Source: Strigamia acuminata
Lineage: Eukaryota > Arthropoda > Chilopoda > Geophilomorpha > Linotaeniidae
Length of the DNA stretch: 64,000 nt
NCBI GenBank assembly: GCA_949358305.1
Contig: OX442316.1
Span: forward strand, 10,974,001-11,038,000
Direction of reading: 5' to 3'
Shown here piece after piece: positions 43,892-57,400 of this stretch. The notes below the pieces were generated by a model. It had not been told where the DNA came from and made no database searches. It saw only the letters and a list, made by a program, of their open reading frames with translations. Position numbers and translations under genes: made by a program. Every line of letters starts with the position of its first letter. Position 1 is the stretch's first letter.

Positions 43892-46280
43892 TTAGCAGTT
43901 CGCGTATATGATTTCAGAGTTAGCATTGGGTGTTTCGCTTTTCGAATTTGTGGATGAATTTTCTGGGTTGGGTTGGTTTACATAGTGATCGTAAAGGTAA
44001 CTGTTTTTCCTGTGGAGTGCAGCTCGCAGTTCCAATGGTGTGGGGGGTAATGGATCGTTACGGCGAGGTTTGATCGATCGCATAGACGATGAATTGGAAG
44101 GTATATCTGATAATTTAAAAAGAAATTAATTGCAAAGCCTAAAAAGTAATTTGACGTATCGTTTCTTACCTCTAGAACCGAAACCACTCGGACCGGGTTG
44201 TGGTTGCAGTGGCAGTTCGTAACCATCTTCCGTTATTGTGCTGCAAGCTCTGGGCTAAACGTTTCCAAAAAAGTTGATATGAATTTTATGTTTTGAATAT
44301 TTTGTATTAATTAATAATAAAAATTTAAAAAAATTCCCAACTTACAAATGGAGGATTTGTGATGTATTCATTGACATTTTTGCGTAAAACAAATTCCTTG
44401 TTTAAACCAATTTGAGCCTAGAATCGTGAACGAAAACAAAAATAAAATTTATTTATTTATTTATTTATTTATTTATTCATTCTGTTGTTTCAGATGCAAT
44501 TACTTACAGTTTTTGCTTCTCCTTTTGTTGATGGGTTTCGACATGTGCTCAGATAATTGAATGGCATTTTATGAAGTTTTTTTATTTTAAAATATCCATT
44601 CCATCTCAAACAAATAGCAATTGTAAAAGCAACGAGAACTAACACAAATACGAGAGGCAAAATAATTTCTAAAGCTGATAATGGATCATTTTCAGGTCCG
44701 GTACATGCATCTTCCTGCAATAAATGTATGCGATATATTACATCATTGTTTATTTGAGGTTGAACCTAATTTGTTACTTTACCTCTTCATTCTTGGAGTA
44801 TTTACATTTTATGCAACCCATAATGGTTTGATTAAAACAACCATTGCAGTAGTCATGGCACGACGTGCAGGTTCCGTTATCATCAAACTCATTCAGCGGA
44901 CAATTTGAAAGACAAGTAATTGTTTTGATGTTTTTCACCGAGCTTGATGATCTTCGAACTGCAGATACGCGAACAGACGTTGAAGCACATGCGGTACAAT
45001 TCATGAAACTTGGCCCCACACAAGCCTGGCATTTACTGTCGCAAGGAAGGCAACTCCGTGTCGCCTCGTCTGCATATGAACCTTCCGGACATGAGGATAC
45101 GCACCAGAAAATAGTTTGAATTTGGGAATACTCTGATTCGTCTAATGGCGACTGTACCGTAGTACTTAATTTAGGTTTTCGTGTTTTAGGTTTTCTACTT
45201 CTTGGGCTTGTACGCATTGTTTCAGTTGTCGTTAATTGTGATAGTGTAGTCGTTGACTGCGTAGTTGGTGATTGTGTAGTTGTTGACTGTGTAGTTGATG
45301 ATGGTGTAGTTGTTGACTGTGTAGTTGATTTTGGAGTTGTTGATTGTGTTGTAGTTGATTGTGTTGTCTTTTTTCTAACTGATGTTTGTTTGATGGTTGG
45401 CCTTGTAGTAGGAGGGGGCATCGGCGAGGGTGAAAATAAAACTTTTTCATAAATTTCTATTTGATCTAAAATATAAAATGAATTTAAATTCGTGTAATTC
45501 AATGGTATTTGGTAATTTGTTACCGGTTTCCTTGTTAGGTGATATCGTTTCGGTGCTACGGATTTCGCGCGGAGTTGAAACTGATTGGATTGGGAAATTT
45601 TCCGTCGTAAGAGACGCTTTCAATACTGTCGGTGCTTCGGTATCACCCGATCCGATATCATATTCGGTCACTACATCACCCGATCTTTGGTCCAGTTTAG
45701 TTGGGTCCAGAGTGAGCAGATCATCCGCGTCTACATCTCGAAGAAAGTCTTTGAGCACTCCATCGCTGAAATCTTTTTCCATCGATTCACCAGGAAAATT
45801 CGTTTCTTCCACTTGTCTCTTATCACGTTTCGTCAAGTTCTCTCCACCGCCATCCCCTGCGTGGGAACTGTTGGCTTTTTCTTGTACGTAACTCGATGCG
45901 CTGAAGTAATTGTTCGCGCATTGGTTACAATCTCCATCTGTTGCTCCATGGCAACCCGAGCAACTTGGGTGGCATTTGTGACATTGATAACCTTCTAGGG
46001 TCCTCTTAGATTTTCTCAGTGGGCTCTTATTCGTGCAGTTGGGGGGTGCTGTATCACTGGACAAAACAAAACGTGAAACTTCAAAATATCCGAACGGGCA
46101 TCCGCATAAAGTGTAAAGGATATTGTGCGCAGATTCCTAATTTTACAAAGAAATTGAGAAATTAATCACAAATTATACTAAAAAGATTTTTTTTTTTTAA
46201 ATAAAAATTATTACTTCGTTCGAGGATCCAATTTCGTTCCGGAAACACAAAAATATTAACACGACTATCCACTTCATCAT
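43892..46280 (-). CDS. Single-pass membrane protein with furin-like repeats and mucin-like stalk
   Basis: Seven exons: 46215..46280 (ATG at 46280), 45524..46136, 44783..45465, 44508..44714, 44346..44417, 44170..44254, 43892..44106; 646 residues. Signal peptide (MMKWIVVLIFLCF). Furin-like Cys-rich units: CHKCHPSCSGC, then CPEGSYA with CLPCDSKCQAC, then CLSNCPLNEF with CTSCHDYCNGC. Between the first and second unit lie a possible basic cleavage site (KRDKR) and a Thr-rich stalk of TTQS/TTPS repeats. One TM helix follows (IILPLVFVLVLVAFTIAI). The tail of about 155 residues carries tyrosines in motif-like settings (EYITNP, DGYELP, IIYANC), suggesting docking or sorting signals. It has no kinase domain. 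I do not recognise a named orthologue; a receptor or matrix-sensing role is inference. Confidence 0.8.
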
Positions 46281-47383
46281 CGCTATGTGGTTACATCATT
46301 ACACAATTGGACTGTTCTGGTGTCAGCTCCTTGTTACACTAAACCTGCAATATACAAGACGTAATGACTAGATAACATTTATTGCAACATTTTTGGAGAT
46401 TAAACGCAGAACGGGGATTAAACGAATGAATTTTCTTTGTTCTCATTATTTCTCATATAGTTTTCTATTTCTTATACATTTATTTTAAATTTTAAAAATT
46501 CAATCGTTCGTTATTGACGTCATAATTTAACTACCAAGTAATTATCCAATTTTCAGAAGGAAATGAATTCACATTGCGTTTGATATTTTTTTAATGGATT
46601 CAGTTCTTTATTTCGCTCGTAAGAATATAAGATGCACAATAAAATGGAATTGATGCAGAAGTATACGAATGTATTGAATGCTTTTAATGAGTTGATTTAA
46701 CAGTACATTAACCTATTTAAAATGATTATTACATCTAATTAAAATGGAAAATAGGTTTGAACGGAGCAATAAAATTGTTTTATAATAAATAAATAAATAA
46801 ATAAAGAAATAAATTTGGGCACATGTATTAATTCAATCATAAATAACTACAAAATGAACAAAATTGTAAAATATATTCATACATTTAGTGGCAGTAATAA
46901 TAATTAAATAAAACAGTACTTACAACTTGCTCATACGACAGGAAACAGGTGAAGAAAATCAAACCATTTCCAGTTTTATCAGGAAATGTTAGACATTTTC
47001 AGCAATTATCGCAACCGCTCCCTTTCAGCTGCCTACTCGTGGCAATTGCAAGGACCAATCTAACTCAACGCTGACACATTCTCAAGCATTGTGTACAATT
47101 ATCGAATTAAGACGTTACTCCCATCCGTTACTCCCTTTTTTCTGGGAGATTAAATTGAACAACAAAACCTTATGGCCAATATTAATCAAGAATTTTAAAT
47201 GAAAATTTTTTTAACATTTATTTCGAAAATTGCACACACAAAAAATGCTGTAATAAAAGGATTTTTAACAAAATAATTCACTTGAAATCAACAAAAGTAA
47301 AATAAAAAGTTACAAAACCTATTAAATTAGTTTATTTATCAAATCATTAAATGTAACGAATTTATCACAGATTAATTTAACAC
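46281..47383. other. Intergenic: upstream of the furin-repeat gene, downstream of GSKIP
   Basis: A+T-rich, with (AAAT)n at about 46785-46815. No gene seen. It should hold the promoter of the furin-repeat gene and the GSKIP 3' UTR. Confidence 0.5.
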
Positions 47384-47776
47384 TCAATTACTTTCTTCAC
47401 TTTGTAGTTGCGATAATCTTTCTATTAGACGTGCGCTAAACGCCTGCCTGAAAAGAGCACTGCGAACACTCAGCATCGAATTGGGAGTCTCGTAAACAAT
47501 GTCTTCAGGTTCATTCGTCAAGTCGTATCCTCTGCCAACCACTCTGAACCCGCTCGCTGTCAATTCCACGCACAGAGTCTCGTTTTCAAGTGTGGTCACA
47601 TTCAAATAGATCTTTGTGCTAGTGCTAGTCAAAGTTTGCGAGACACTAATATCCCTCACTCCAATTTTTACATCGTTGATTACAGCGTTCGCCTCTAGTT
47701 TCCACGCATCCGAGTCGTCCAGTAAGTTTTCTGGATGACTGTCAGTGTCAACACTCGTTGAGCGATTACGTTCCAT
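47384..47776 (-). CDS. GSKIP: GSK3-interacting protein (GSKIP)
   Basis: 130 codons in one exon. The family core is clear: LEANAVINDV, then ISVSQTL, IYLNVTTLE, LCVELTASGFRVVG, YETPNSMLSVRS and the C-terminal amphipathic helix FRQAFSARLIERLSQL that binds GSK3. In vertebrates GSKIP is a small scaffold that binds GSK3beta and PKA regulatory subunits and restrains GSK3. Length matches the human protein (139). The ATG is 7 nt after the TMEM60 stop, so both are likely made from one pre-mRNA. TGTCTTCCCGCAG just before the TMEM60 stop is also a plausible splice acceptor that could give a separate GSKIP transcript. Confidence 0.93.
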   Translation of the reverse strand: MERNRSTSVDTDSHPENLLDDSDAWKLEANAVINDVKIGVRDISVSQTLTSTSTKIYLNVTTLENETLCVELTASGFRVVGRGYDLTNEPEDIVYETPNSMLSVRSALFRQAFSARLIERLSQLQSEESN

Positions 47777-47783
47777 TTAGAAT

Positions 47784-48173
47784 TTAATGTCTGCGGGAAG
47801 ACACAAGATCGATTATAACATCTCCAGTGACACCAAACAATAAAATCCATAGCGGAATTGCGACATAGTATGCGGATAATTCACGGCCGTACTCTAATTT
47901 TATACACAGTGCAGTTTGGAATGACATTTTCAATAACACACTCAGTAAATACCAACATTTGCGATGCCAGTACCACAAACCGTCGTGTCCGTTTTTCCAG
48001 TGAGTTATTAGTTTGACGACAATGTAAATAAGTAATATACTGTCAAATATCCACATGGGAATGAAAACAATAAACCAGTTCCATGATGTCTTACCATCCA
48101 ATCTAACTGCTAATAGAATTAGGAATATTAGGATTAAAAACCATGTAAACAATGCACGATGGAGGACGGCCAT
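47784..48173 (-). CDS. TMEM60: Transmembrane protein 60 (TMEM60)
   Basis: 129 codons in one exon, close to the vertebrate length (133). Four membrane segments. Conserved blocks are LDGKTSWNWF, FIPMWIFDSILL, KCWYLLSVLLKMSFQTALCIKLE and YVAIPLWILLFG. It belongs to a small, conserved, uncharacterised family related to TMEM185/203. It lies directly upstream of GSKIP with a 7-nt gap, and head to head with Elp4. Confidence 0.93.
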   Translation of the reverse strand: MAVLHRALFTWFLILIFLILLAVRLDGKTSWNWFIVFIPMWIFDSILLIYIVVKLITHWKNGHDGLWYWHRKCWYLLSVLLKMSFQTALCIKLEYGRELSAYYVAIPLWILLFGVTGDVIIDLVSSRRH

Positions 48174-48475
48174 TTGTTTTGATTCTAACGCCCTCCTTCA
48201 TTGAAGCGAAATGGTGATACGGAACGGTTGCCGAAACTCACTGAAATTCGATATTTACTATTCTAGAAAGAGGATTAATCTTGAAATTAGGTTTCATGTC
48301 CCAAGTCGGGGTGTAGTTTGTTTATACCTGATTATAATTTTTATGTTATCTTCTTTACTTAAATGCCAACGGAGTTCAGCGCAATTCCACCTTTTTTAAA
48401 CACCTGAACTTGAGAGCCACCAAACGGGTACTCGCCGCACCGTACCGCATTAGAAAAAACACATGTTTAAAAAAT
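48174..48475. promoter_or_regulatory. Shared promoter region between TMEM60/GSKIP and Elp4
   Basis: Only 302 bp separate the divergent start codons of TMEM60 (48173, minus) and Elp4 (48476, plus), so both promoters must lie here. I saw no strong TATA box. Confidence 0.6.
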
Positions 48476-49939
48476 ATGGCGTATTCGTCGAAGAAATTGA
48501 GTTTTACCCCAAAATCGAGGCAAGTTGGGCCTCAAATACCTGGCACTATTCCGTCACTACATAACAATCTCTTACTTACATCCGTTGGTGTGCCGAGCAT
48601 TGATTCATTAATTGGTTGTTTTCCCGTTGGAACAGTTTTATTATTGGGTTTGTATGTCAAATGTTAAAGAGATGAGATTGAAATTTTATTTTAGAATTTT
48701 ATTTTAGAGGAAGATAAACATCAGAATTATTCCCAAATGGTAGTGAGGTATTTTCTTTCCGAAGGAATTGAATGCGGTCATGAAATTTATTTTGCTAGTG
48801 GCGATGTCGATGTCGACACATTTGTAAAAGTAATATAATTTTCTAATAACAAACATCTATAACTAATTTTTTTTTCCTTCTAATTTTCTAAAGCATTTGC
48901 CATCTGCAATTCCACCTAAAGACGTCCGAGAAAATAATTCATCGACAGGAAATGAATTAAAAATTGCGTGGCGCTACGAGAAAAACTACGATCAAACCGT
49001 AAAAACATATTTCCCGAAATAAGTCGTGATTTAATAATTAACAAGTTTATCTTTTGAAACATTGATTAGACATTTAAGAAATTTCCGCTGGGCAGAAATT
49101 TTGACACAACGAAAGCAATACCGAGTGAAAAGCTTGAAAAATCGAATATAACAACATTTGATGCATTGGACGCACAAATGGACACGTAAGTTAAACAACG
49201 GTAATTTGGTTCGGAAGTACAGACTAACTTTTATCTTTGTTCGTTACAGTAATTTATCGTGGGTATTTCATCAGTTGTTCACTGAAATCAAATCAAAATT
49301 AACCGAAGGCCGATATACTGCTACTGCGCTAGAACAAATGCCTTCTAGAATAATGAGGATTGCAATTAGTGGAATGGCATCACCTCAATGGTCCACACAA
49401 AATAATCAAATTAGTCTCATTCAATTTATCTACAAATTGAGGTATCTGCTCAGATCTTCTTTAGCGGTTTGTTTAATCACCGTTCCTACAATTTCATGGG
49501 AGGTAATACATTTTATTTTGTTTATAAAAAAACTTATTGATACAAAAATCAAATTTATTTTAGGATACTTCATTTATTCCGCGGATACGCCACGTGTGCG
49601 ATACGGTCATTCGGTTGGAATCGTTCGCAGCTTCGGACAGAGAAACGAACCCATTGTACAAAGATTTTCATGGGTTAATCAAAGTAGAAAAATTACCACG
49701 ATTAAACTCGCTCGTGTGTCATAGCAGTGATGACATTCGTGATCTGGCGTTTAAATTACGCAAGAAGAAATTTTCAGTTGAGGTCGGTATTCATTGAGAG
49801 GGGATCAGTTATTCATTCTAACACTTATTTATTTATTTTTATACAGAAATTACATCTTCCTCCATTAGATACCGAGGAACCGAGAGTTCAAAATTTTTGC
49901 TCTTCTAAACCAGGTGGAAATAAAAGGATCGAATTCTGA
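48476..49939 (+). CDS. Elp4: Elongator complex protein 4
   Basis: Seven exons: 48476..48647, 48708..48829, 48894..48998, 49079..49185, 49250..49502, 49564..49782, 49847..49939; 356 residues, all joins in phase. Recognised by GTVLLLEEDKH near the N-terminus (LIEEDK in other animals), FLSEGIECGHEI, IAWRY, FDALDAQMD, RIAISGMASPQW and the C-terminal KLHLPPLDTEE. Elp4 has a RecA-like fold and forms a hexameric ring with Elp5 and Elp6, part of Elongator, which modifies wobble uridines of tRNAs. The frame is open further upstream but without an ATG, so 48476 is the start. It is convergent with NDUFV1; the stop codons are only 57 bp apart. Confidence 0.95.
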
Positions 49940-49996
49940 ATTCGGGACTAAAATGTTTTCCTTATTTACACGTTAACACAATCGCACACTAATGTA

Positions 49997-52078
<2,082 letters not shown>

Positions 52079-53664
52079 CGTTTTTCTCTATCAAAATACC
52101 AAGGATTCGGCTATTCCACCACATCCACTCACGGATCAGCAGCGGAGTGTCTAGGCACAGACCAATTCCCAAATGATAATTATTTTATTTACTTTTTAAT
52201 AAAATTAGTTGCTAAACCGATGCTTTTAAATTTTGTTGTTGTAATTTTTCTTTTATTATTTTTAGATTTAACTCTATTTCAAAAATCTTTGAAAAAATGC
52301 AGGGATCGTCCTTGGCATATTCTTAAATTAATTCAACGTTCGGACTGATGGCGTCGCTGCTGCGCTGAAAATGGCCGCCGATTTTGGAACCATGTTTGAA
52401 AAGCCAAATTGCCATTAAAAATTGTATTTTTGGCCTCTGTCCTCGCAGGAAACTTCGACTGAGGTAAGAACTCTTTACTGTATTATACTTTTATTTTTAC
52501 TTGACAATTTAGTACTATATTAACATTGTGTTAAAATTTTATACATTGATAAAAATACATTTATGATTTCTATAACCAACGTGTTTAAATTCATGAACTT
52601 TACTACTATTTAATAAATGTGAGTGACTCTTAGCTGTACAACAGGTTGTTTTATTAGTGAGTAATGACAATGAGTAAAGTGTAGGGATGGTTGAAGGTAC
52701 TTGTAGTCTCTTATTTCTTTCGTTTATAACAGTTTAAAATTAATTTTTCATCATATAAACAGTCTGAAGATTTCCGAGTTGTAGTAAATCTTTTTTAGTT
52801 TTTGATTTAAAAAATTTTTGCAACTGACATTTGAAAAATATTTGAAAATTAAAACAATTTCACCAGTCTGAAGTAAGCAAAAGACTTATAATGATGGTTA
52901 TTTAAACAAACTGTACATTATTGAACATTTTTTTTTCATTACTGTTTCAAAATGGTGAAAAAATATGTCGAAAAAATAAAAAAGTCATTTAAAAAATTGT
53001 TATTGGCACAATAAAGCTGCTTTGCAGGAAAAAATTTTAAAAATAATATAGATACATTTTGCTGCCTTTTGAATTGTCTAAATTTTTTAAAAGTATTTCT
53101 TTCAATTAAAAAAAGCTTTCGTCTGTACAATTCAAAATCAAACCAATGTACAAAAATTTTTGAAATCTTTGAATGTATATTTGGTGATTCTAATTTCTTT
53201 GAGAATATAAAGAATCCCTGTAAACATTTGTACACAATTTGTGATTTTTTTCTTTATCAGTTATATCAAAGAAATATATATTTATATATGTATGTATAAT
53301 ATATTTATAAAAATACAATTTGTTAATTACTTATCTACAAATGTAGAAAGAACTACATTTAGAATATTTAAAAAAAATTAAAGTAGTATTTTGAAAACGA
53401 TAAAAATAAAAAAAATGAATTTAAATGATACATTTGTAGGAATAATTAGAAACTATTTGATACTTCAGCTTGGCATAAATTAAATTATAGAAATTTGGAT
53501 TAACCTTCTTTAATTTAGTTGTAAAAATGTAACAAAAAAAATCCAAATATCAACAAAATTCCTAATTGTTTGTGTTTTACAGTCAAATTTCTCTATTAAA
53601 CAACATAAACACATATGAAAAAATAGTTTCTCAATACCCTCAACAATAATAATAATAATATTAC

Positions 53665-53711
<47 letters not shown>

Positions 53712-54429
53712 TATAATAATAATAATAATAATTTGTTATACTAAAATATGAAAACTTTAAATAGCACCCAAGTGCAAATAAATTCAATATTACAACTCAA
53801 CAGAAACATTTCTGGACGCTCAAATTGTGGTTAACACTAATCATTATCAGGATAATTACAATAGGCACTATTGATAATAAAAAATTTGGTATATTTGTAA
53901 AAGAGGGGAAATCGTAACAGAAAAATTGGAGAATTAAATGCATATGAACCTGATAGTGATTTTGTTGCACTTTTATTTTAAGAACAACTCGATTATGTCA
54001 TTGTAGTATTTTTAAAAAGAAAAAGATCTCCTTTTTCCTAAACATAATTAACATTTATAAAATCTAAACATGAGCATGCGACAACTGTTTGGCGTGGAAC
54101 TAATGCAAATACTGAGTTTTACAGTACTGTTTACTCTAACACACACAACTTGACAACGATGCAGGAAAAAAGTCAGCTCTTTACTTACAGCAATCGCATT
54201 TTCAATTCGAAAAATTTACTCATCGTTCCTTGGCCTTTGATTATATATCCAGCATAGAATTCTCTCAGATTTTAATTTCCTCCCTTACAATTCTTTTTTT
54301 TTCTTTCATAAACACTATTTCTCAGCTCGCTCGGTTCTTTCAAAATGTGAGCAAAAAAATATAAGTTTTGAGTAAAAAGTTCAACATTAGTTTTTATCTC
54401 TTTTTTTCTCTCTCTCTCTCTTTGTATAT
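52079..54429. other. Intergenic, upstream of NDUFV1; A+T-rich
   Basis: The NDUFV1 promoter should lie at its left end. A G+C-richer patch at 52340-52470 ends in a splice-donor-like GAG/GTAAGAAC on the plus strand and may be a non-coding first exon or promoter patch, but no coding exon follows that I can recognise. The rest is A+T-rich with many short homopolymer runs. Confidence 0.45.
53644..53731. repeat. (AAT)n microsatellite
   Basis: Almost uninterrupted AAT triplets for about 88 bp, with two small breaks (TTACT near 53661 and ATAT near 53711). Confidence 0.95.
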
Positions 54430-57400
54430 TTACACGGGTGGCAGTGTAAGATCGGAAAACCTACTGCATGCTTTTTTCCACTTGCATTGTGTGCACCACA
54501 TGTCTCGGTTTTCCATGCCGTACACTTTACGGCATTTGCGATGTCGCAATGGCGAAGGCTTTGGCGAAGAGGTCAGCAATCGAGTTGCAATCTTGTTCTG
54601 CTTCAGAGGCGAAGTCTACAATTTTGAAATAACAATTTCACACATATTTAATATTTTCTTTTCTCATTTGTGAATAATAAAAATAGGACTAACTCGCAAT
54701 TTGACTCCCAAAAAAATGATTGAAAAAAAAACTCTCATAATATTATCTTAAAGATTTTTTTTTTATTCCTCGGAACACTTCTAAAACCTGATTCAACAAA
54801 ATCCCCTACATCTGGTTTTACGCATAAATAGGAGTCGAAAGTCTAACAGATGGTTGCGAGTGATTCCAATCAATAAGATTAATTCAATTGTGATAACGAA
54901 TCGTTGAATTTGCACTAATAAACGCAACTAAATGGTGAAATTAATTAGGAAATGCACGGATTTCGCACCTAAATTTTGCTTAGTTTTAATTTGTGCACGC
55001 AGCACAAGCAACCTTTGATTTGACCATGAGCCCTTGAGCAGAGCAGTTCCTGTTGTAGCCAAATATAGCATTTCAGTTATCTCACAGACTCACTACTGGC
55101 AGCAAACTTGGCTTTTTAGATTCAGTTGCCGAATGAAACAGGAACTATTTAGCTCGAAAAGTGGTCATAAAATGAAAGGTTGCTTTGTCTCTCGCGCGAG
55201 GTCGTAGGTGAACCCCTCACTTTAACGTTTTATACGTTTGTGTGTCAGTATTTAGACAAACTGTGGCAATAAAGAAAGTTATTGCCCAAATATTGTCGAG
55301 TTTGCTTTCTGTTGCGGTACTTAAAGCGAACCTGGATCAAGCGCTGGTATTCAGGATCCTCGTATGGCGGTCTGGCCATATCCATGTGGCTGAGAGTTGG
55401 CGGTGATGAAGTGTGCAATCCGTCAAACGTTTCGGTGACCATGTCGCCGCTTACTTCAACTTCGGTGTAGTAAAACTCTTCTTCATGATCGCTCTCTTCG
55501 GCCCCGTCAGACCCCGAACGCCTAAATGGGAAATAAATCAACATTTTAGTTAGAGCGCTCGCAACTTTATAGACGCAATTTATTGCGCGCAATCGTTAAA
55601 GCGCATTTTAATGCGAATTTGGTTGAAATTAATTTATTACTCGTACCCGAGATGTTGATAGCGGACATGCTTTTCGATGAGATCACATGCGGTGGCCAGC
55701 ATTTTACATCCCGGCCAGGTGCACTGGAACGCGGTTCGTGTTGAATTCTGAAATACGGTATATTAAAACATGTAGAGTCATAAAGGGCGCTAAATTTGAT
55801 GAAATATGGTGGAAATTAGCAGATTTGAAGTCGTTTACACGAGATATATGTCGAGATAGTAATTTTTATTGTATAGTTTTAAGATTATTTTAAAATTTCA
55901 CATCTGCTTAATGGGAAATTACAACTTGACAAGTTGTAGAGAGAGAGTAACATGTGGTAATTGGATTAAGGGAAGTGCATGCTGCGGACCTCAAAGGGAG
56001 CCACAGGGACTAGAAATCACGGGTTTGGTTGAAATTGAATTGCTCAGGTAATTAAAGGGGAGCGGAACACAGTTACATGGTTTGGGATATCACCATGTTA
56101 ATTTACTAATTTTACTTTGATTGTAAAAAGAAAAAAGAAGAAGAAAAAAAAATTAAGTTTCTGGCTTTGAGTCCCTGGTTCCCTGAATAGATTGGCTTTC
56201 TTCACAGAAGGCAGTTTTGTTGTTGTATTTTTTTATATTATTTAAATCGAATTGAATTAAATTGATGTTTTATTTGCCTAGTATATCTTGAATGCTTTCA
56301 GCTCGTGTACATTGTGCTGTTTATGTTTCAAACATCATATGTTTCATCAAAGTGCACTGGCAATGACCTAAACAGTACACAAGAAACAAGACAATATTTG
56401 GCACTGTGCCAAGCATAACATAAGGCAAATGGGGAAAAGAGCTATAAAAAATGAGAGATCTTTTCATTTGGTATTTTTGTTATTAAGCTAATAAATTTAT
56501 AGATAATCAACAAATTAAAAATATATTTATACACCGGTATATATATATTTTATCTTTTTGTTGTTTTGATTCCATAAAATGTGGAAAAAGGATTTTATAC
56601 TGATAAAATCGATTAGATTCCATTTAGCAAATGCCGATTAAGTGAAGAAGTATCATCTGTTGTTAGATTGGAATGAATAAATAACAAAGGGGGACATTTT
56701 GATTTCAACAAGTAAAAATCCAATCCAATAGGATAGGAACCCCTAGTAAGTAATGGCCTTGCTCTGTGCTGACTTTTCCATTCAAGGAAAGGGAGAATGG
56801 TTTGACATTCCGACGCCAGCTGCGTCATAAACTCTCAATATACATAGAGTATGCACACTCTTGCATTGGCGATTTGCCAAAAATTCATTCGGCCACATCA
56901 AGTACAACAGGAAGTTGAAATGTTGCATTGAAAAAAAAAGCTTTCTCTTTTCCTGTCCTTACAACGTTGGTCAGAACCAGAAAAAACTGCTTTGGTGTTT
57001 TGATTCTGCGTCACATGTATTTATAAATTTGGTGATGCAAAATGGCGCATTTTGTGTTTAGAATTTTTTTTTTTTTTTTTATGCTGGTGGATTTCAAATA
57101 TAAAAATTAGGATTGTAACATCAGCTATTTTTTCAAGTACACATCAACTCCTTATCGTTCAGGTCCAAGTCAATAACCCGACTCGTAAACGGGACAGAAA
57201 AAATATGAGATTAGATTCGAGAACTGGGAACTTTTAACTGTGGTATTCAGATTAAAGTTCTCAAAAAAAATAAAAAAATAAATAAGAAATAAAAAAAATT
57301 GTACGTATAAGATGGGCCCAGCCTCCCATTTTGAATATCCCACAATCCCATTTTGTGAATAGCATTATGGGATATTCCGTTGGCCTTATCGCAGTGTGAA

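Noticed and set aside
52340-52480. Plus-strand first exon (ATGGCG followed by a GTAAGA donor)
   Set aside because: ATGs there give only very short ORFs and no downstream coding exon on the plus strand is recognisable; more likely NDUFV1 promoter sequence.
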